64,000 nt of DNA from Nitrosococcus watsonii C-113 (GTDB lineage: Bacteria; Pseudomonadota; Gammaproteobacteria; Nitrosococcales; Nitrosococcaceae): positions 2,262,001 through 2,326,000 of the forward strand of contig NC_014315.1 of assembly GCF_000143085.1 (NCBI RefSeq), given 5' to 3'. Positions 1-9,662 of the stretch are shown here, piece by piece. Within the stretch, counting starts at the first letter, position 1. Every line of letters starts with the position of its first letter. Under the pieces are notes generated by a model, which did no database searches, was not told where the DNA came from, and saw only the letters and a program-made list of their open reading frames with translations. A program made the position numbers and the translations under genes.

Positions 1-2
1 GA

Positions 3-860
3 TCTCACGCTGCCAGCCCTCCACCAGCTGTTGCTCCCCATGCCAAGCAGCAGGCTATTACCCATCCTAAACTAACTGTTCGGTATAAAAAAGGCTTGTT
101 GAGCGCCGAAATTCACAATGTTCCCCTGGCTAAAGTTTTGCATGAGTTTGAGACTAAAGCGGGACTACAAAGCCATTTCAACGATTCGAAACTGGCAGAT
201 CATCCTATATCGGTAAGTGTGACCGAGGTTCCTCTAGCAGAAGCCCTTAAAAGAACACTCAGGGGGTTCTCCTATGCCCTGCACCATACGGCGGATCACA
301 ATATTATTCTCCTTTTGTCAACTCCACCAACACTAGCCCACACTGGCCCTCTATTGGGTACCGCAACATTTAAACAGTCTGCTTTAGATCCCTTGTCTAA
401 TTCCAATAATACTGCCAAAGATGAACCCCAGTCTCTGGATGAATTTCAGCCCCTTGTAGAGGAGGATTCAGCAGAAAGTATAGAGGATGAAGAAGGTGGG
501 AAGGCAAGCGCATCCATTCGCTCGGCAAAAGAAGAAGAATATAACGAAAAATTATTCCAACGGGCAATCGCTGCCCTGCAATCTCCCCATAAAAATTTGT
601 ATCCGGAAGCCATCAATCAGCTGGCGACTTTGGATGACCCCCGCGCAGCTAGCGCGCTCGTAGAAAGAGTGACTAATGATACGCTAACGGTGAAGGAGCG
701 ACTTCATGCCATTGGAGCGCTTTGGCAACATGCGGTAAATTTTAGTTCTGCCGAGGCAATAGCCACGGAAACCTTGAAGGAACTTACTCGGGAAAAAAAC
801 AAAAATATTAGCTATATTGCTGCTCAAGCATTAAATGAAATGCAACAGCATTTACAATAG
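3..860 (+). CDS. STN-like/HEAT-like protein, 5' end outside window
   Basis: The reading frame stays open from base 3 to the stop at 858-860, so the true start most likely lies before the window; a TTG at 96 is the first possible start inside it but has no convincing ribosome binding site. After an Ala/Pro-rich lead, about 60 residues (LSAEIHNVPLAKVLHEFETK onward, then a VPLAEALKRTL stretch) resemble the STN fold found at the N-terminus of secretins and TonB receptors. An acidic linker rich in Glu/Asp/Ser follows, then about 100 helical residues that look like HEAT-type repeats (DDPRAASALVERV, RLHAIGALWQHA). This would fit a periplasmic or envelope scaffold protein, but no function is known to me. 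The family call is by eye only. Confidence 0.6.
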   Translation, partial: SHAASPPPAVAPHAKQQAITHPKLTVRYKKGLLSAEIHNVPLAKVLHEFETKAGLQSHFNDSKLADHPISVSVTEVPLAEALKRTLRGFSYALHHTADHNIILLLSTPPTLAHTGPLLGTATFKQSALDPLSNSNNTAKDEPQSLDEFQPLVEEDSAESIEDEEGGKASASIRSAKEEEYNEKLFQRAIAALQSPHKNLYPEAINQLATLDDPRAASALVERVTNDTLTVKERLHAIGALWQHAVNFSSAEAIATETLKELTREKNKNISYIAAQALNEMQQHLQ

Positions 861-919
861 ATTTGTAAAATGATGTGGTAAAGATTTGCACCCGGCGGAA
901 CAGCCATAGAGGAATAGGC

Positions 920-3073
920 ATGTTTTCGATAAAGCGTCTAATTTTTATCTTTCTAATTTTGACTCTGATAGGAGCCTTTTTCCATTTCGGAGGGCCGCAG
1001 TACCTTGACCTGGAAAGATTGAAGGCGCATCAAGAACAGCTCCAGCAAATGATTGCCGGGGCGCCGGTGGTTTCAGTGTCGATATTTTTTATTTCTTACG
1101 TTTTAGTTGCCGCCCTCTCATTACCGGGTGCTGCGGTGATGACCATTGCGGGAGGGGCTTTATTCGGTTTAACCGCTGGTACTGTTATCGTTTCCTTCGC
1201 CTCAACCCTAGGCGCAACTCTGGCGTTTTTGTCTTCCCGCTTTCTATTTCGAGACTCCCTTCGCCAACGTTATGATAAGACAGTTCAACGAGTGGATGAG
1301 CGGATCGCCGTCGATGGTCCCTTTTATCTTGCTAGTTTACGGTTGGTACCGGTTTTCCCTTTTTTCGTGATCAATATTGTCATGGGGCTAACCGGAATTC
1401 CCATCTGGAGATTTTATTGGGTAAGTCAGCTCACCATGCTTCCAGGCACGCTTGTCTATGTAAATGCGGGTACTCAGTTAGCGGCGATCCAAAAAGTGGG
1501 CGATATCTTGTCGCTCCCGCTGCTTTTATCCTTCCTGTTGTTGGCTCTGTTTCCTCTGATTGCCAAATTTTTATTGGCACTTTTCAAACGCGCCCGACTT
1601 TATAAGCGATTCACCAAGCCTAAGCACTTTGACTACAACCTGTTAGTGATCGGTGCCGGTTCGGCGGGCTTGGTATCAGCTTATATGGGTGCAACGGTCA
1701 AGGCTAAGGTTGCCTTGATTGAACGGGATAAAATGGGCGGCGATTGCCTCAATACCGGCTGTATCCCGTCTAAGGCATTGATTAAATCATCACGGATTGC
1801 TGAGGCCATGCGTCAGGCGGACCGTTACGGTTTGCCTGCAAACAATCCACCAATTCCATTTGCGCCGGTAATGGAGCGCGTACAAAAGATCATTAAGCAA
1901 ATAGAGCCCCATGATTCGGTGGAGCGTTATACCCGCCTGGGGGTAAATTGCTTGCAAGGAGAGGCGAGGCTTATTTCACCCTGGGAGGTGGAGATAAAAG
2001 CAGCTAATGGCTCCACTCGCCGCGTCACCACCAAGGCCACCATTATTGCCACGGGCGGGCATCCCTTTGTTCCGTCCATTGAAGGCATGGGCGAAATCAG
2101 GCCCTTGACGTCAGACACGGTGTGGCAACTGAGAAAACTCCCCCAGCGACTATTGGTACTAGGCGGCGGGCCCATCGGTTGCGAGCTGGCCCAGGCTTTT
2201 GCCCGGTTAGGGTCACAGGTCACCCTAGTGGAAATGGGCGAGCGGCTGCTGCTACAAGAAGATCCAGATGCCAGTGCGGCGATTTTAGAATGTTTCAGGG
2301 AGGAAGGTATTACGGTGAAACTGAGGCATAAAGCCATCCGCTTTGCCATCGAGGGCGGCGAGAAAGTAGCCTACTGCGCACATCCGGAGGGGGAACTGCG
2401 GATTTCTTTCGACCAGGTCTTGGTGGCCGTGGGACGCACGGCTAATACCGAGCACCTAGGCTTGGAGAACCTCGGCCTCAGCACCAGCAAGGGAGGTGCC
2501 TTACCGGTTGAGGAGGACATGAGCGTGGGCTATCCTAATCTGTTTGCCTGTGGTGATGTTACCGGTCTTTATCAATTTACCCATGTGGCGGCGCACCAGG
2601 CGTGGTTTGCTGCGGTCAATGCCTTGTTTGGCCATTTCAAGCGCTTTAAGGTGGACTACTCGGTCATTCCCTGGGTTACCTTTACCTCCCCCGAAGTGGG
2701 CCGGGTCGGCCTCAATGAAATAGAGGCAAAAAAGCAAGGCATGGACTACGAGGTGACCCGTTATGGCCTTAAAGATCTGGACCGGGCCATTGCCGAAAGC
2801 GAAGCCTATGGCTACATTAAAGTGCTGACACCGCCAGGCAAAGATCGCATCCTGGGCGTAACGGTGGTTGCTCCTCATGGGGCTGAGTTATTGGCGGAAT
2901 TTATTCTCGCCATGAAGCATAAGATCGGTCTCAATAAAATTCTAGGTACTATCCACCCCTATCCTACCTGGAATGAAGCAGTCAAGTTCACGGCGGGGGA
3001 GTGGAAAAAAGCCCATGCCCCGGAAAAAATATTGCGCTGGCTAGAGCGGTTTCATCGTTGGCGTCTTGGCTAG
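920..3073 (+). CDS. TVP38/TMEM64-type membrane domain fused to flavin disulfide reductase
   Basis: This is a two-part protein of about 717 residues. The first ~230 residues hold a membrane anchor (residues ~6-24), a VTT/SNARE-associated (TVP38/DedA-like) membrane domain, and further hydrophobic segments. The rest is a pyridine-nucleotide disulfide oxidoreductase of the mercuric reductase/lipoamide dehydrogenase type: FAD motif GAGSAG near residue 244, redox cysteines in CLNTGCIPSK near 275, NAD(P) motif GGGPIG near 414, and a C-terminal HPYPTWNEA near 679 where the family has its His-Glu pair. I chose the ATG at 920 because GAGGAAT lies just upstream; a GTG at 875 would add 15 residues. Substrate unknown; no N-terminal heavy-metal domain and no C-terminal Cys pair is present, so true mercury reduction is doubtful. 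Confidence 0.85.
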   Translation: MFSIKRLIFIFLILTLIGAFFHFGGPQYLDLERLKAHQEQLQQMIAGAPVVSVSIFFISYVLVAALSLPGAAVMTIAGGALFGLTAGTVIVSFASTLGATLAFLSSRFLFRDSLRQRYDKTVQRVDERIAVDGPFYLASLRLVPVFPFFVINIVMGLTGIPIWRFYWVSQLTMLPGTLVYVNAGTQLAAIQKVGDILSLPLLLSFLLLALFPLIAKFLLALFKRARLYKRFTKPKHFDYNLLVIGAGSAGLVSAYMGATVKAKVALIERDKMGGDCLNTGCIPSKALIKSSRIAEAMRQADRYGLPANNPPIPFAPVMERVQKIIKQIEPHDSVERYTRLGVNCLQGEARLISPWEVEIKAANGSTRRVTTKATIIATGGHPFVPSIEGMGEIRPLTSDTVWQLRKLPQRLLVLGGGPIGCELAQAFARLGSQVTLVEMGERLLLQEDPDASAAILECFREEGITVKLRHKAIRFAIEGGEKVAYCAHPEGELRISFDQVLVAVGRTANTEHLGLENLGLSTSKGGALPVEEDMSVGYPNLFACGDVTGLYQFTHVAAHQAWFAAVNALFGHFKRFKVDYSVIPWVTFTSPEVGRVGLNEIEAKKQGMDYEVTRYGLKDLDRAIAESEAYGYIKVLTPPGKDRILGVTVVAPHGAELLAEFILAMKHKIGLNKILGTIHPYPTWNEAVKFTAGEWKKAHAPEKILRWLERFHRWRLG

Positions 3074-3075
3074 AG

Positions 3076-3109
3076 GAAAAAGCTGCCTTATTGCAATGCG
3101 CCTTTTTTC
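3076..3109 (+). terminator. Probable intrinsic terminator
   Basis: Just after the stop of the fusion reductase, an A-rich left arm (GAAAAAGCTGC) pairs with GCGCCTTTTTTC across an 11-base loop, with one mismatch and one bulged base. The T-run forms the 3' side of the stem. It lies between convergent genes, and could act on the + strand transcript. Confidence 0.45.
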
Positions 3110-3401
3110 TTAAAGGAGTCTTCAACGGTTAGCTGAGTTTACTGCGAGATATCACGCAGTCAAGGAATTCCTCTGCAAAGCGATAGAAGAGATTTTTTAT
3201 CTCTAGCATTGTGGAAATTATGGGCTGCTTAGCAAGGAGTAGGTAGAGGGAAATATACATTTTCTTTCCCACCCCACCCTATGAAACTAGCCCAGCAATC
3301 TCCAATTTTGCAGGCAATTTTTTATTTTGGCACAGTTATCATTGCTGATGCCATTAGTGATTTTATAATGGCTACTATTATTATTGGATGGTAAGCTGAA
3401 C
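3110..3401. other. Gene-free spacer between convergent reductases
   Basis: About 290 bases between two convergent genes. Only short, composition-poor reading frames are present. I see no RNA gene, repeat or clear second terminator. Confidence 0.5.
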
Positions 3402-4802
3402 CTAGGCACCAGGGCACTCAATGCCGGTTTCCGAACAAAGCTTACGGGCCAGAGAGCGTAGGAGTTCTGCATAGGTTGGATGGTACCAGGTCATGCGTAC
3501 TATATCTTTCAGAGTTCCTTGGTAATACAGAATAGGAGACAGAAGCTGGATGATTTCCGGTGCTGATGAGGGGCCAAAAATCTGGGAGCCCAGCACACGG
3601 CCATCTTTGCGATCGGCCACCAATTTCCAAAGACCCCACCGCAAATCCTCGAGAATACCCATCCCAAGGGAAGATAAATCCTGGGTTGCCGAGATGACAT
3701 CGTACCCTTGGGCTTTGGCTTCTTTTTCCGTCAGGCCGATCAGGGCGGAAGGATATTCATCAAACGTAATTGCCAGGGAAAATTTTTGATAATCCATGGC
3801 CGCAGTGGGCTTGCCGCGAGCCGCGTTGGCGCCGGCAATCTGGCCCATCTCCGCCGCATAATGCAATATTTGGTGATGATTGATCACATCGCCTGCAATA
3901 TAGATATGAGGGTTACTGGTTTGGAGGTATTCATTGTGCTCGATGGTGGAGCCCTCTACTTGTACATCAGCATTTTCTAGGGCTAGCGCCTCAATATTCG
4001 GCTTCCGTCCAGTGGCAATTAATAGCCTGTCGGCATAGCGTTCCAGTAAGGTACCTTGATGGGCAATGCGGCATAATAGCCCACTTGCGGTGTCGGTCAC
4101 CGATTGGAGTTCTCCAGGTACCAAACTGTCCATGTGGGGTGTGGTTTTCAGGGCGCGGAGCCGTGCTTGACCAAACTCAGAATCAAAAGGTCCCAAAAGA
4201 CCGGAGGTATCGAGGATAAGCACTTCTGTTCCTAGCCGCGCAAAAAAGGTGGCTAGCTCCAGGCCAATGGGGCCACCACCCAGTACCAACAACCGTTTAG
4301 GCGCTTCGCCAAGGAGAGTTTGAATTCCCACAATATCGTCACTGACCAGCATGCGCCCGGCGGGTAAATCCTCAAGTCCTTTTATGGGGGGGATCCAGGC
4401 ATGGGACCCGGTAGCGATAACATAATTTTTAGCCCATAAGCGGCGTGTTTTTTCACCTTGGGTGACCTCTACTCCTGCTTCTGGCAAAAACCGCGCCTTG
4501 CCTTCAATAAGGGTATAGGGCGCTCTTTGCATCTTTCCTTTGAGGGCGCGGGCGAGGCGGCTAAGATGCACATCTTTACGATAGATTGCTTCCAAAAAGG
4601 AATGACCCTGGGCGGATGAAGCCAGCACGCTTTTCGAAGGCATACAGCCTTCCTGCACACAGGTGTTAAACATTTCGGGAATATACACCACTCCCACCCT
4701 AGAGGCGCCCGCATTGCAAGCGGCTTGGGCCGCGTTGGTGCCGGCTGTACCCCCTCCCAGCACCAGCACATCAAAGTTATTTTTGGTTGAAACCGGCGTC
4801 AT
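3402..4802 (-). CDS. Pyridine nucleotide-disulfide oxidoreductase (lipoamide dehydrogenase-like)
   Basis: A soluble flavoprotein of 466 residues, the usual length for dihydrolipoamide dehydrogenase relatives. It has an N-terminal FAD motif GGGTAGTNAA, a redox-active cysteine pair in CVQEGCMPSK near residue 50, a second nucleotide motif GGGPIGLELA near 175, an FAD-contact IAGDV near 300, and a C-terminal dimerisation domain with YHPTYAELL in place of the classical HxHPTxxE. The spacer between the two cysteines (VQEG) differs from the common LNxG. No 2-oxoacid dehydrogenase genes are nearby, so it is probably not the E3 of a complex. The ATG is preceded by AGGAG at about ten bases. The substrate cannot be told from sequence. 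Confidence 0.85.
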   Translation of the reverse strand: MTPVSTKNNFDVLVLGGGTAGTNAAQAACNAGASRVGVVYIPEMFNTCVQEGCMPSKSVLASSAQGHSFLEAIYRKDVHLSRLARALKGKMQRAPYTLIEGKARFLPEAGVEVTQGEKTRRLWAKNYVIATGSHAWIPPIKGLEDLPAGRMLVSDDIVGIQTLLGEAPKRLLVLGGGPIGLELATFFARLGTEVLILDTSGLLGPFDSEFGQARLRALKTTPHMDSLVPGELQSVTDTASGLLCRIAHQGTLLERYADRLLIATGRKPNIEALALENADVQVEGSTIEHNEYLQTSNPHIYIAGDVINHHQILHYAAEMGQIAGANAARGKPTAAMDYQKFSLAITFDEYPSALIGLTEKEAKAQGYDVISATQDLSSLGMGILEDLRWGLWKLVADRKDGRVLGSQIFGPSSAPEIIQLLSPILYYQGTLKDIVRMTWYHPTYAELLRSLARKLCSETGIECPGA

Positions 4803-4898
4803 TGGCTGCTTTCTCCTGTCTTTAGGGAATAGTGCGTCTACATACCTTAATTTCTTTCTCCCTAGCTTACCAGCCCCCTATCATTAAACACTAGGCGG

Positions 4899-5642
4899 TT
4901 AATTGATCTCTATCGTTATGAGGGTTATATCGTCGTGGGTCAGAGTCCCGCCCGTATGCTGATGGATAGCCCTCAGAACAGCTTGTTTTAAGCGAGGCAC
5001 GCTTTCATTGCTAGCCTGCTCGAGGATATCCCGTAGCCGCTCTTCACCAAATAGCTGGCCCTGGGCATCTGGAGCTTCAATGAGCCCATCCGTATACAGA
5101 AACAGGCGATCCCCAGAGACCAACCGGATTTGCTCCTGCTCATAGGGTATACTTTCCATCACTCCTAAGGGCAGGTTGGCTGCCTCCAGGCGCGTTTTCA
5201 ACTCGATGGGTCGCCAGTATTGCTCATCCTGTCGCCAAAGCAGCAATGGCGGGTGTCCAGCATAGGAGATATAAAGCTGAGTCTCGGCAAAACAGAAACC
5301 TGCAACTGCCGCTGTGGTCATTGCCTTAAGTCCACATTCGGTGACTACCTGCTGATTCAGTCTGGCAAGGAGCCCGCCAACCTCATGGCTGTTTACCTGT
5401 GCCGCCAACGAGTCGTAAAGCCACCGGCTAATTCGATTAACATCGGGGCCATGTCCGGCCACATCGGCTATGGCGATACGGGTAAGCATATCTGCTTCAC
5501 AGACACTAAAGTAATAGATATCGCCGCCTTTGCACCCCTCAGACGCATTCGAGTAGAGGCTAGCGGTTAGGACGCGAGTCGATAAGTCTTCGTTGGTGGC
5601 TCGGGTACCACCCCAGATCTCCGCACAGTGCATACGATACAT
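4899..5642 (-). CDS. SpoIIE/RsbU-type PPM serine phosphatase
   Basis: A 247-residue protein made only of the PPM-type phosphatase domain of the SpoIIE/RsbU family. Metal-binding and signature positions are visible: GGDIYYF near residue 40, DVAGHG near 60, the SYAGHPPLLLW segment near 130, and YTDGLIEAPD near 186. It lacks the response-regulator, GAF or HAMP sensor domain usually fused to such phosphatases, and no anti-sigma kinase or STAS antagonist gene is nearby, so its partner is unknown. The start has AAGGAA seven bases upstream. It is divergent from the histone-deacetylase-like gene across a ~290-base AT-rich spacer that should hold both promoters. Confidence 0.85.
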   Translation of the reverse strand: MYRMHCAEIWGGTRATNEDLSTRVLTASLYSNASEGCKGGDIYYFSVCEADMLTRIAIADVAGHGPDVNRISRWLYDSLAAQVNSHEVGGLLARLNQQVVTECGLKAMTTAAVAGFCFAETQLYISYAGHPPLLLWRQDEQYWRPIELKTRLEAANLPLGVMESIPYEQEQIRLVSGDRLFLYTDGLIEAPDAQGQLFGEERLRDILEQASNESVPRLKQAVLRAIHQHTGGTLTHDDITLITIEIN

Positions 5643-5929
5643 GTTTATTTCCTTGCTTGCTAAATTTCAGCTGGAACCAGCTCGATTCCTTTTAGAACTC
5701 AATTTAAACGTGGCAATTTTCTTTATGACAAGCGTCTAAACGTAGTAGTTAATATTTTATATTTCTGAGGCATTGATATTCCAGACTAGTGCGCAAGCAG
5801 CTACCTTCTTTCTATAATAGAGTCTTGCTAGTCTTTGAACGTAATGACAGTATTTTCGTCTTCATTTACTAACATAAAATAAGCTATTGTTATAGAAGCG
5901 TAGATTTCTAAATTTATAAGTGATGGTCG

Positions 5930-6895
5930 ATGAATAAAAACGTTTGTGTTTATATGGGCGATCTGTTGCGGCGCTACAGTTTTGGCAAAGGGCACCCTTT
6001 TGGTCCCCGCCGACAGGCCGCCTTTGTGGATGAATTTTATCGTCAGGGGCTTGATCAGAAAGTCGTGATAGATGAGCCCATGATCGCTGCCCAAGAACAA
6101 ATTGAATGGTTTCATCTCCCTGACTATGTTGAAAGGGTTAAACAGGCTTCCACAGCAGGGAGGGGTTTTCTGGATTATGGGGATACGCCTGCTTTTCCAG
6201 GTGTTTATGAAGCAGCCGCAGCGGTTGTAGGGACCGTACTAAAAGCAGTGGATGCCATAATGGTCAAATCTTGCCGGCGCGCTTTTATTCCAATTGCTGG
6301 TTTGCATCATGCTCGCCGTGAAGCTGCCGCCGGTTTTTGCGTTTTTAATGACTGCGGCGTGGCTATTGAAGCGTTGCGGCGGCGGTATGGGGTACAGCGG
6401 ATAGGGTATGTAGATATTGATGCCCATCATGGAGATGGAGTGTTTTACGGCTTTGAAGACGACCCGAATGTGACAATTGTTGATCTCCATGAAGATGGTC
6501 GTTATCTATATCCTGGCACGGGGTCTGAGAATGAAACGGGCATTGGCCCTGCCGTAGGTAGTAAGCTGAATCTTCCTATGCCGCCAGGGGCCACGGATAA
6601 GCAGTTTTTAGAGGCTTGGGAGCAAGCAGAGGCATTTTTAAAGCGAGGCCAGCCAGAGTTTATCTTGTTTCAATGCGGTGCGGATAGTTTGGCTGGCGAT
6701 CCGCTTACTCACCTTGGATATAGCTCTAAAGCTCATGGGCATGCCGCAAAGCGCTTATGCACTATCGCGGAGCAATATAGCTCGGGGCGCATCCTTGGCT
6801 TAGGAGGGGGAGGATATGATTTGGATAATCTTGCTAGAGCATGGTGTGCGGTCGTGCAGGCGTTTGTTACAGCAGATACTCAGCTATCCGATTAA
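5930..6895 (+). CDS. Histone deacetylase family amidohydrolase
   Basis: A 321-residue zinc amidohydrolase of the class II histone deacetylase/acetoin-utilisation family. The HH catalytic pair is in GLHHARREAAAGFCVFND, the zinc Asp-His in DIDAHHGDG, the third zinc ligand in QCGADSLAGDP, and the transition-state Tyr in GGGGYDLDNLARAW near the C-terminus. All key residues are kept, so it should be active on an acetylated lysine, polyamine or similar amide. Bacterial members act on acetyl-polyamines, acetylated acetyl-CoA synthetase or unknown substrates; the neighbours here do not decide. No strong ribosome binding site is visible before the ATG. Confidence 0.9.
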   Translation: MNKNVCVYMGDLLRRYSFGKGHPFGPRRQAAFVDEFYRQGLDQKVVIDEPMIAAQEQIEWFHLPDYVERVKQASTAGRGFLDYGDTPAFPGVYEAAAAVVGTVLKAVDAIMVKSCRRAFIPIAGLHHARREAAAGFCVFNDCGVAIEALRRRYGVQRIGYVDIDAHHGDGVFYGFEDDPNVTIVDLHEDGRYLYPGTGSENETGIGPAVGSKLNLPMPPGATDKQFLEAWEQAEAFLKRGQPEFILFQCGADSLAGDPLTHLGYSSKAHGHAAKRLCTIAEQYSSGRILGLGGGGYDLDNLARAWCAVVQAFVTADTQLSD

Positions 6896-7005
6896 TACTA
6901 CTAAAAAAGTTTGATGATCGCCAATGCGCTAGGGTGTCTTCTTAGGAAAACATCAAGGCAATATTCAAGAGAGAAATTCTAGCTAATTAGAAAAGGAAAA
7001 ATAGA

Positions 7006-9615
7006 ATGTCCCGGTGGAAGCGTAGGTTTTTAATTCTAGGTCTTAGCATTGTCATTATCGCTGTTCTTTTGCTAATTGCTGGCTTTGAAGGTATTCCTTT
7101 TTTAGTAGATTTATGGTGGTTCAGCGCCCAAGACTACGGATTTTATTTTTGGCAACGAGCACTTTATCAATTCGTTGTTTTCATACAAGTCAGTATCGTT
7201 TTTTTCCTTATTTTCTTTGTTAATTTTTGGGCGGCCTCCCATTATCTCGGGTCGGAACGTCCCGCCGACATTTCACCAGGCGCACCAAGAAAAAAATTTA
7301 AAAACTTATTTTACACTTTTCAAACGGGGTCACTCTGGATTTACACACCGCTATCTCTTCTCCTCAGTATTATCATTGCCTGGCCTCTTTTTCAGCAATG
7401 GGAATCTTTTTTGCTTTATCTCGTGGCTCCCGATATGGGCATTCAAGACCCAGCCTATGGCAAGGATATTTCCTATTATCTTTTTTCCTTTCCCATTTAC
7501 GTGCTTATCCTACAGCGATTATTAATGACTTTCTTGTTACTGTTAGCAGGGCTAACCTTGCTCTATTGGATAGAAAATCGTTTATTGTCTCAGCATGGCA
7601 AACATTTGCCAACCGGCGCTAAGTGGCATCTGAGTATTTTGATAGTGATCGTTTTCTGTATTGGAATATGGGAATTTTTCCTACAACGTAATGGGTTAGT
7701 CTACAGCGAGGCGCACCAACCCTTGTTTTCTGGACCTGGTTTCGTTGAAATGCGGGTTATTCTGCCCTTTATTTGGCTATCCATTTTTTTTCTATTGGGT
7801 ATCGCTTTTTTCCTACTATTATTTATCCATAAGCGCAAGGGATTAAAAACGCTCGTAGTCTTTTCTCTGCTCTTTGTCCTTTCCCTGGGGGCCCGCCATT
7901 TTTACTTTCTGCACTGGATTACTCAAGAATACATTGTTAAGCCGAATGAATTATCCATGCAAAAACCTTTTATAGAAAGCAGCATTAACGCTACCCTGGA
8001 TGCCTATAAACTTCGAAATGTGGAAATCAGGGAATTTGAAAGGAAAAAAACTCTAAAAAATATTTTTGACGTTAAAACTCAGGATTTATTGCATAACGTT
8101 CCTGTTTGGGATAAGGAGCTAGTAGGGCAAGTTTACCGCCAGCTTCAACAGCTGCGGACTTATTATGGGTTTCCCGTGGAAAATGTTGACCGGTACATGA
8201 TTAATGGTAAAAAGCAGCAGGTTTTTCTAGGCGCGCGGGAGTTGAATTACGATAAGCTTCCAAGCGGCGCCCGGAAGTGGGTAAACGAGCATTTGCTCTA
8301 TACTCATGGCTATGGCCTGGTGATGACCTCGGCCGGGCAAGGACAGGACGAGGCTTCCATGGATTGGTTTATCCGGGGAATTCCTCTGGAGTCCGATGAG
8401 GGGTTTAATATTGAGCAGCCCGGTATCTATTATGGCCGGGGATCTTATCGTTATGCGATTGCTCCCAATGAAAACAAGGAATTTGATTATCCCAAGGGAA
8501 ACGCCAATGTGATGACGGACTACCAGGGCAGAGGCGGCATATCCCTATCCTCATTGTTTGAAAAATATATTTTTTCTGTCTATTTTCAGGATAAGGATAT
8601 ATTCTTTACTACCCAAACCTATGATAAAAGTAAAATACTTTTTCGGCGCGATATTACCGAACGCATTGAAACTCTGACTCCCTATCTCCTGCTGGATTCT
8701 TCTCCTTATTTGGTGGTGACTCCCGAGAGGTTATACTGGATTCAGGATGCTTATACCGCGTCAACCTGGTACCCTAACGCCGACGTTTTGGGGCTGATGA
8801 GATTTGAGTTTCCTATCCCCCCCAAGGGCAGTGAAAAAATCAATTATATTCGTAATTCAGTAAAAATCGTGGTGGATGCTTATCATGGCACGGTTGATTA
8901 CTATATTTTTGATTCCAGCGATCCCATTATCCAGGCTTACAGCCGTATTTATCCGGGGCTTTTCAAACCGCAAGCGCAAATGCCCAAGGATATTCGGGCT
9001 CATATCCGTTATCCCAAGGACTTATTTGAAATACAGATGGGTATGTACGCTAAATATCATCAAACTGATCCAGAAACCTTTTATCAGCAAGAGGATATGT
9101 GGACGTTCGCGCAAAAATATAATAAAGAATCAAAAACTCGCTTACGGCCTTATTATTTGACGCTAGATTTAATTAAAGAAGATAGGCTGGATTTTACGCT
9201 GTTTTTGCCCATGATAGTCAAGGGCCGGGACAATATGCGGGCCATGCTAGTGGCGGGCAGCGATGATCCTTATTATGGCAAGCTCATTGCCTATAGCTTT
9301 CCCAAGGGGGAATTAGTGTTTGGTCCCTCTCAAATCAATGCCGTTATTAATGAAAACCCCCACGTTTCCGCCCAATTTACCCTCTGGAGTCAAAATGATT
9401 CCAAGGTTGTGCTGGGAGACATGATCATTATGCCCGTTAATCAGGTAATACTTTATATTCAGCCTGTTTTTCTCACCGTCAAGGATTCTGTGAAAATTCC
9501 TAAGCTGGAGCGTATTATTATTAGCGATGGCAACTTTGTGGTGATGGAACCCACATTGATGGAAGCCTACGCTAAACTTAAAGCACGGATAGAAGCCCGG
9601 GGATCAGAAGGATAA
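7006..9615 (+). CDS. UPF0182 family large membrane protein
   Basis: An 869-residue protein matching the UPF0182 layout: about seven hydrophobic segments within the first ~310 residues, then a large hydrophilic part of about 550 residues containing aromatic-rich stretches such as YQGRGGISLSSLFEKY and LLDSSPYLVV. It has a clear binding site (AAGGAAAAATAGA before ATG). Function is unknown for the whole family; the soluble part probably faces the periplasm, by inference from topology. It is intact and of normal length, and stands alone between the deacetylase-like gene and a convergent antiporter. Confidence 0.9.
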   Translation: MSRWKRRFLILGLSIVIIAVLLLIAGFEGIPFLVDLWWFSAQDYGFYFWQRALYQFVVFIQVSIVFFLIFFVNFWAASHYLGSERPADISPGAPRKKFKNLFYTFQTGSLWIYTPLSLLLSIIIAWPLFQQWESFLLYLVAPDMGIQDPAYGKDISYYLFSFPIYVLILQRLLMTFLLLLAGLTLLYWIENRLLSQHGKHLPTGAKWHLSILIVIVFCIGIWEFFLQRNGLVYSEAHQPLFSGPGFVEMRVILPFIWLSIFFLLGIAFFLLLFIHKRKGLKTLVVFSLLFVLSLGARHFYFLHWITQEYIVKPNELSMQKPFIESSINATLDAYKLRNVEIREFERKKTLKNIFDVKTQDLLHNVPVWDKELVGQVYRQLQQLRTYYGFPVENVDRYMINGKKQQVFLGARELNYDKLPSGARKWVNEHLLYTHGYGLVMTSAGQGQDEASMDWFIRGIPLESDEGFNIEQPGIYYGRGSYRYAIAPNENKEFDYPKGNANVMTDYQGRGGISLSSLFEKYIFSVYFQDKDIFFTTQTYDKSKILFRRDITERIETLTPYLLLDSSPYLVVTPERLYWIQDAYTASTWYPNADVLGLMRFEFPIPPKGSEKINYIRNSVKIVVDAYHGTVDYYIFDSSDPIIQAYSRIYPGLFKPQAQMPKDIRAHIRYPKDLFEIQMGMYAKYHQTDPETFYQQEDMWTFAQKYNKESKTRLRPYYLTLDLIKEDRLDFTLFLPMIVKGRDNMRAMLVAGSDDPYYGKLIAYSFPKGELVFGPSQINAVINENPHVSAQFTLWSQNDSKVVLGDMIIMPVNQVILYIQPVFLTVKDSVKIPKLERIIISDGNFVVMEPTLMEAYAKLKARIEARGSEG

Positions 9616-9662
9616 AAATCGTTAAATAGAAGAAAACTAAGCTTCATTTTTAAAAGCAAACG

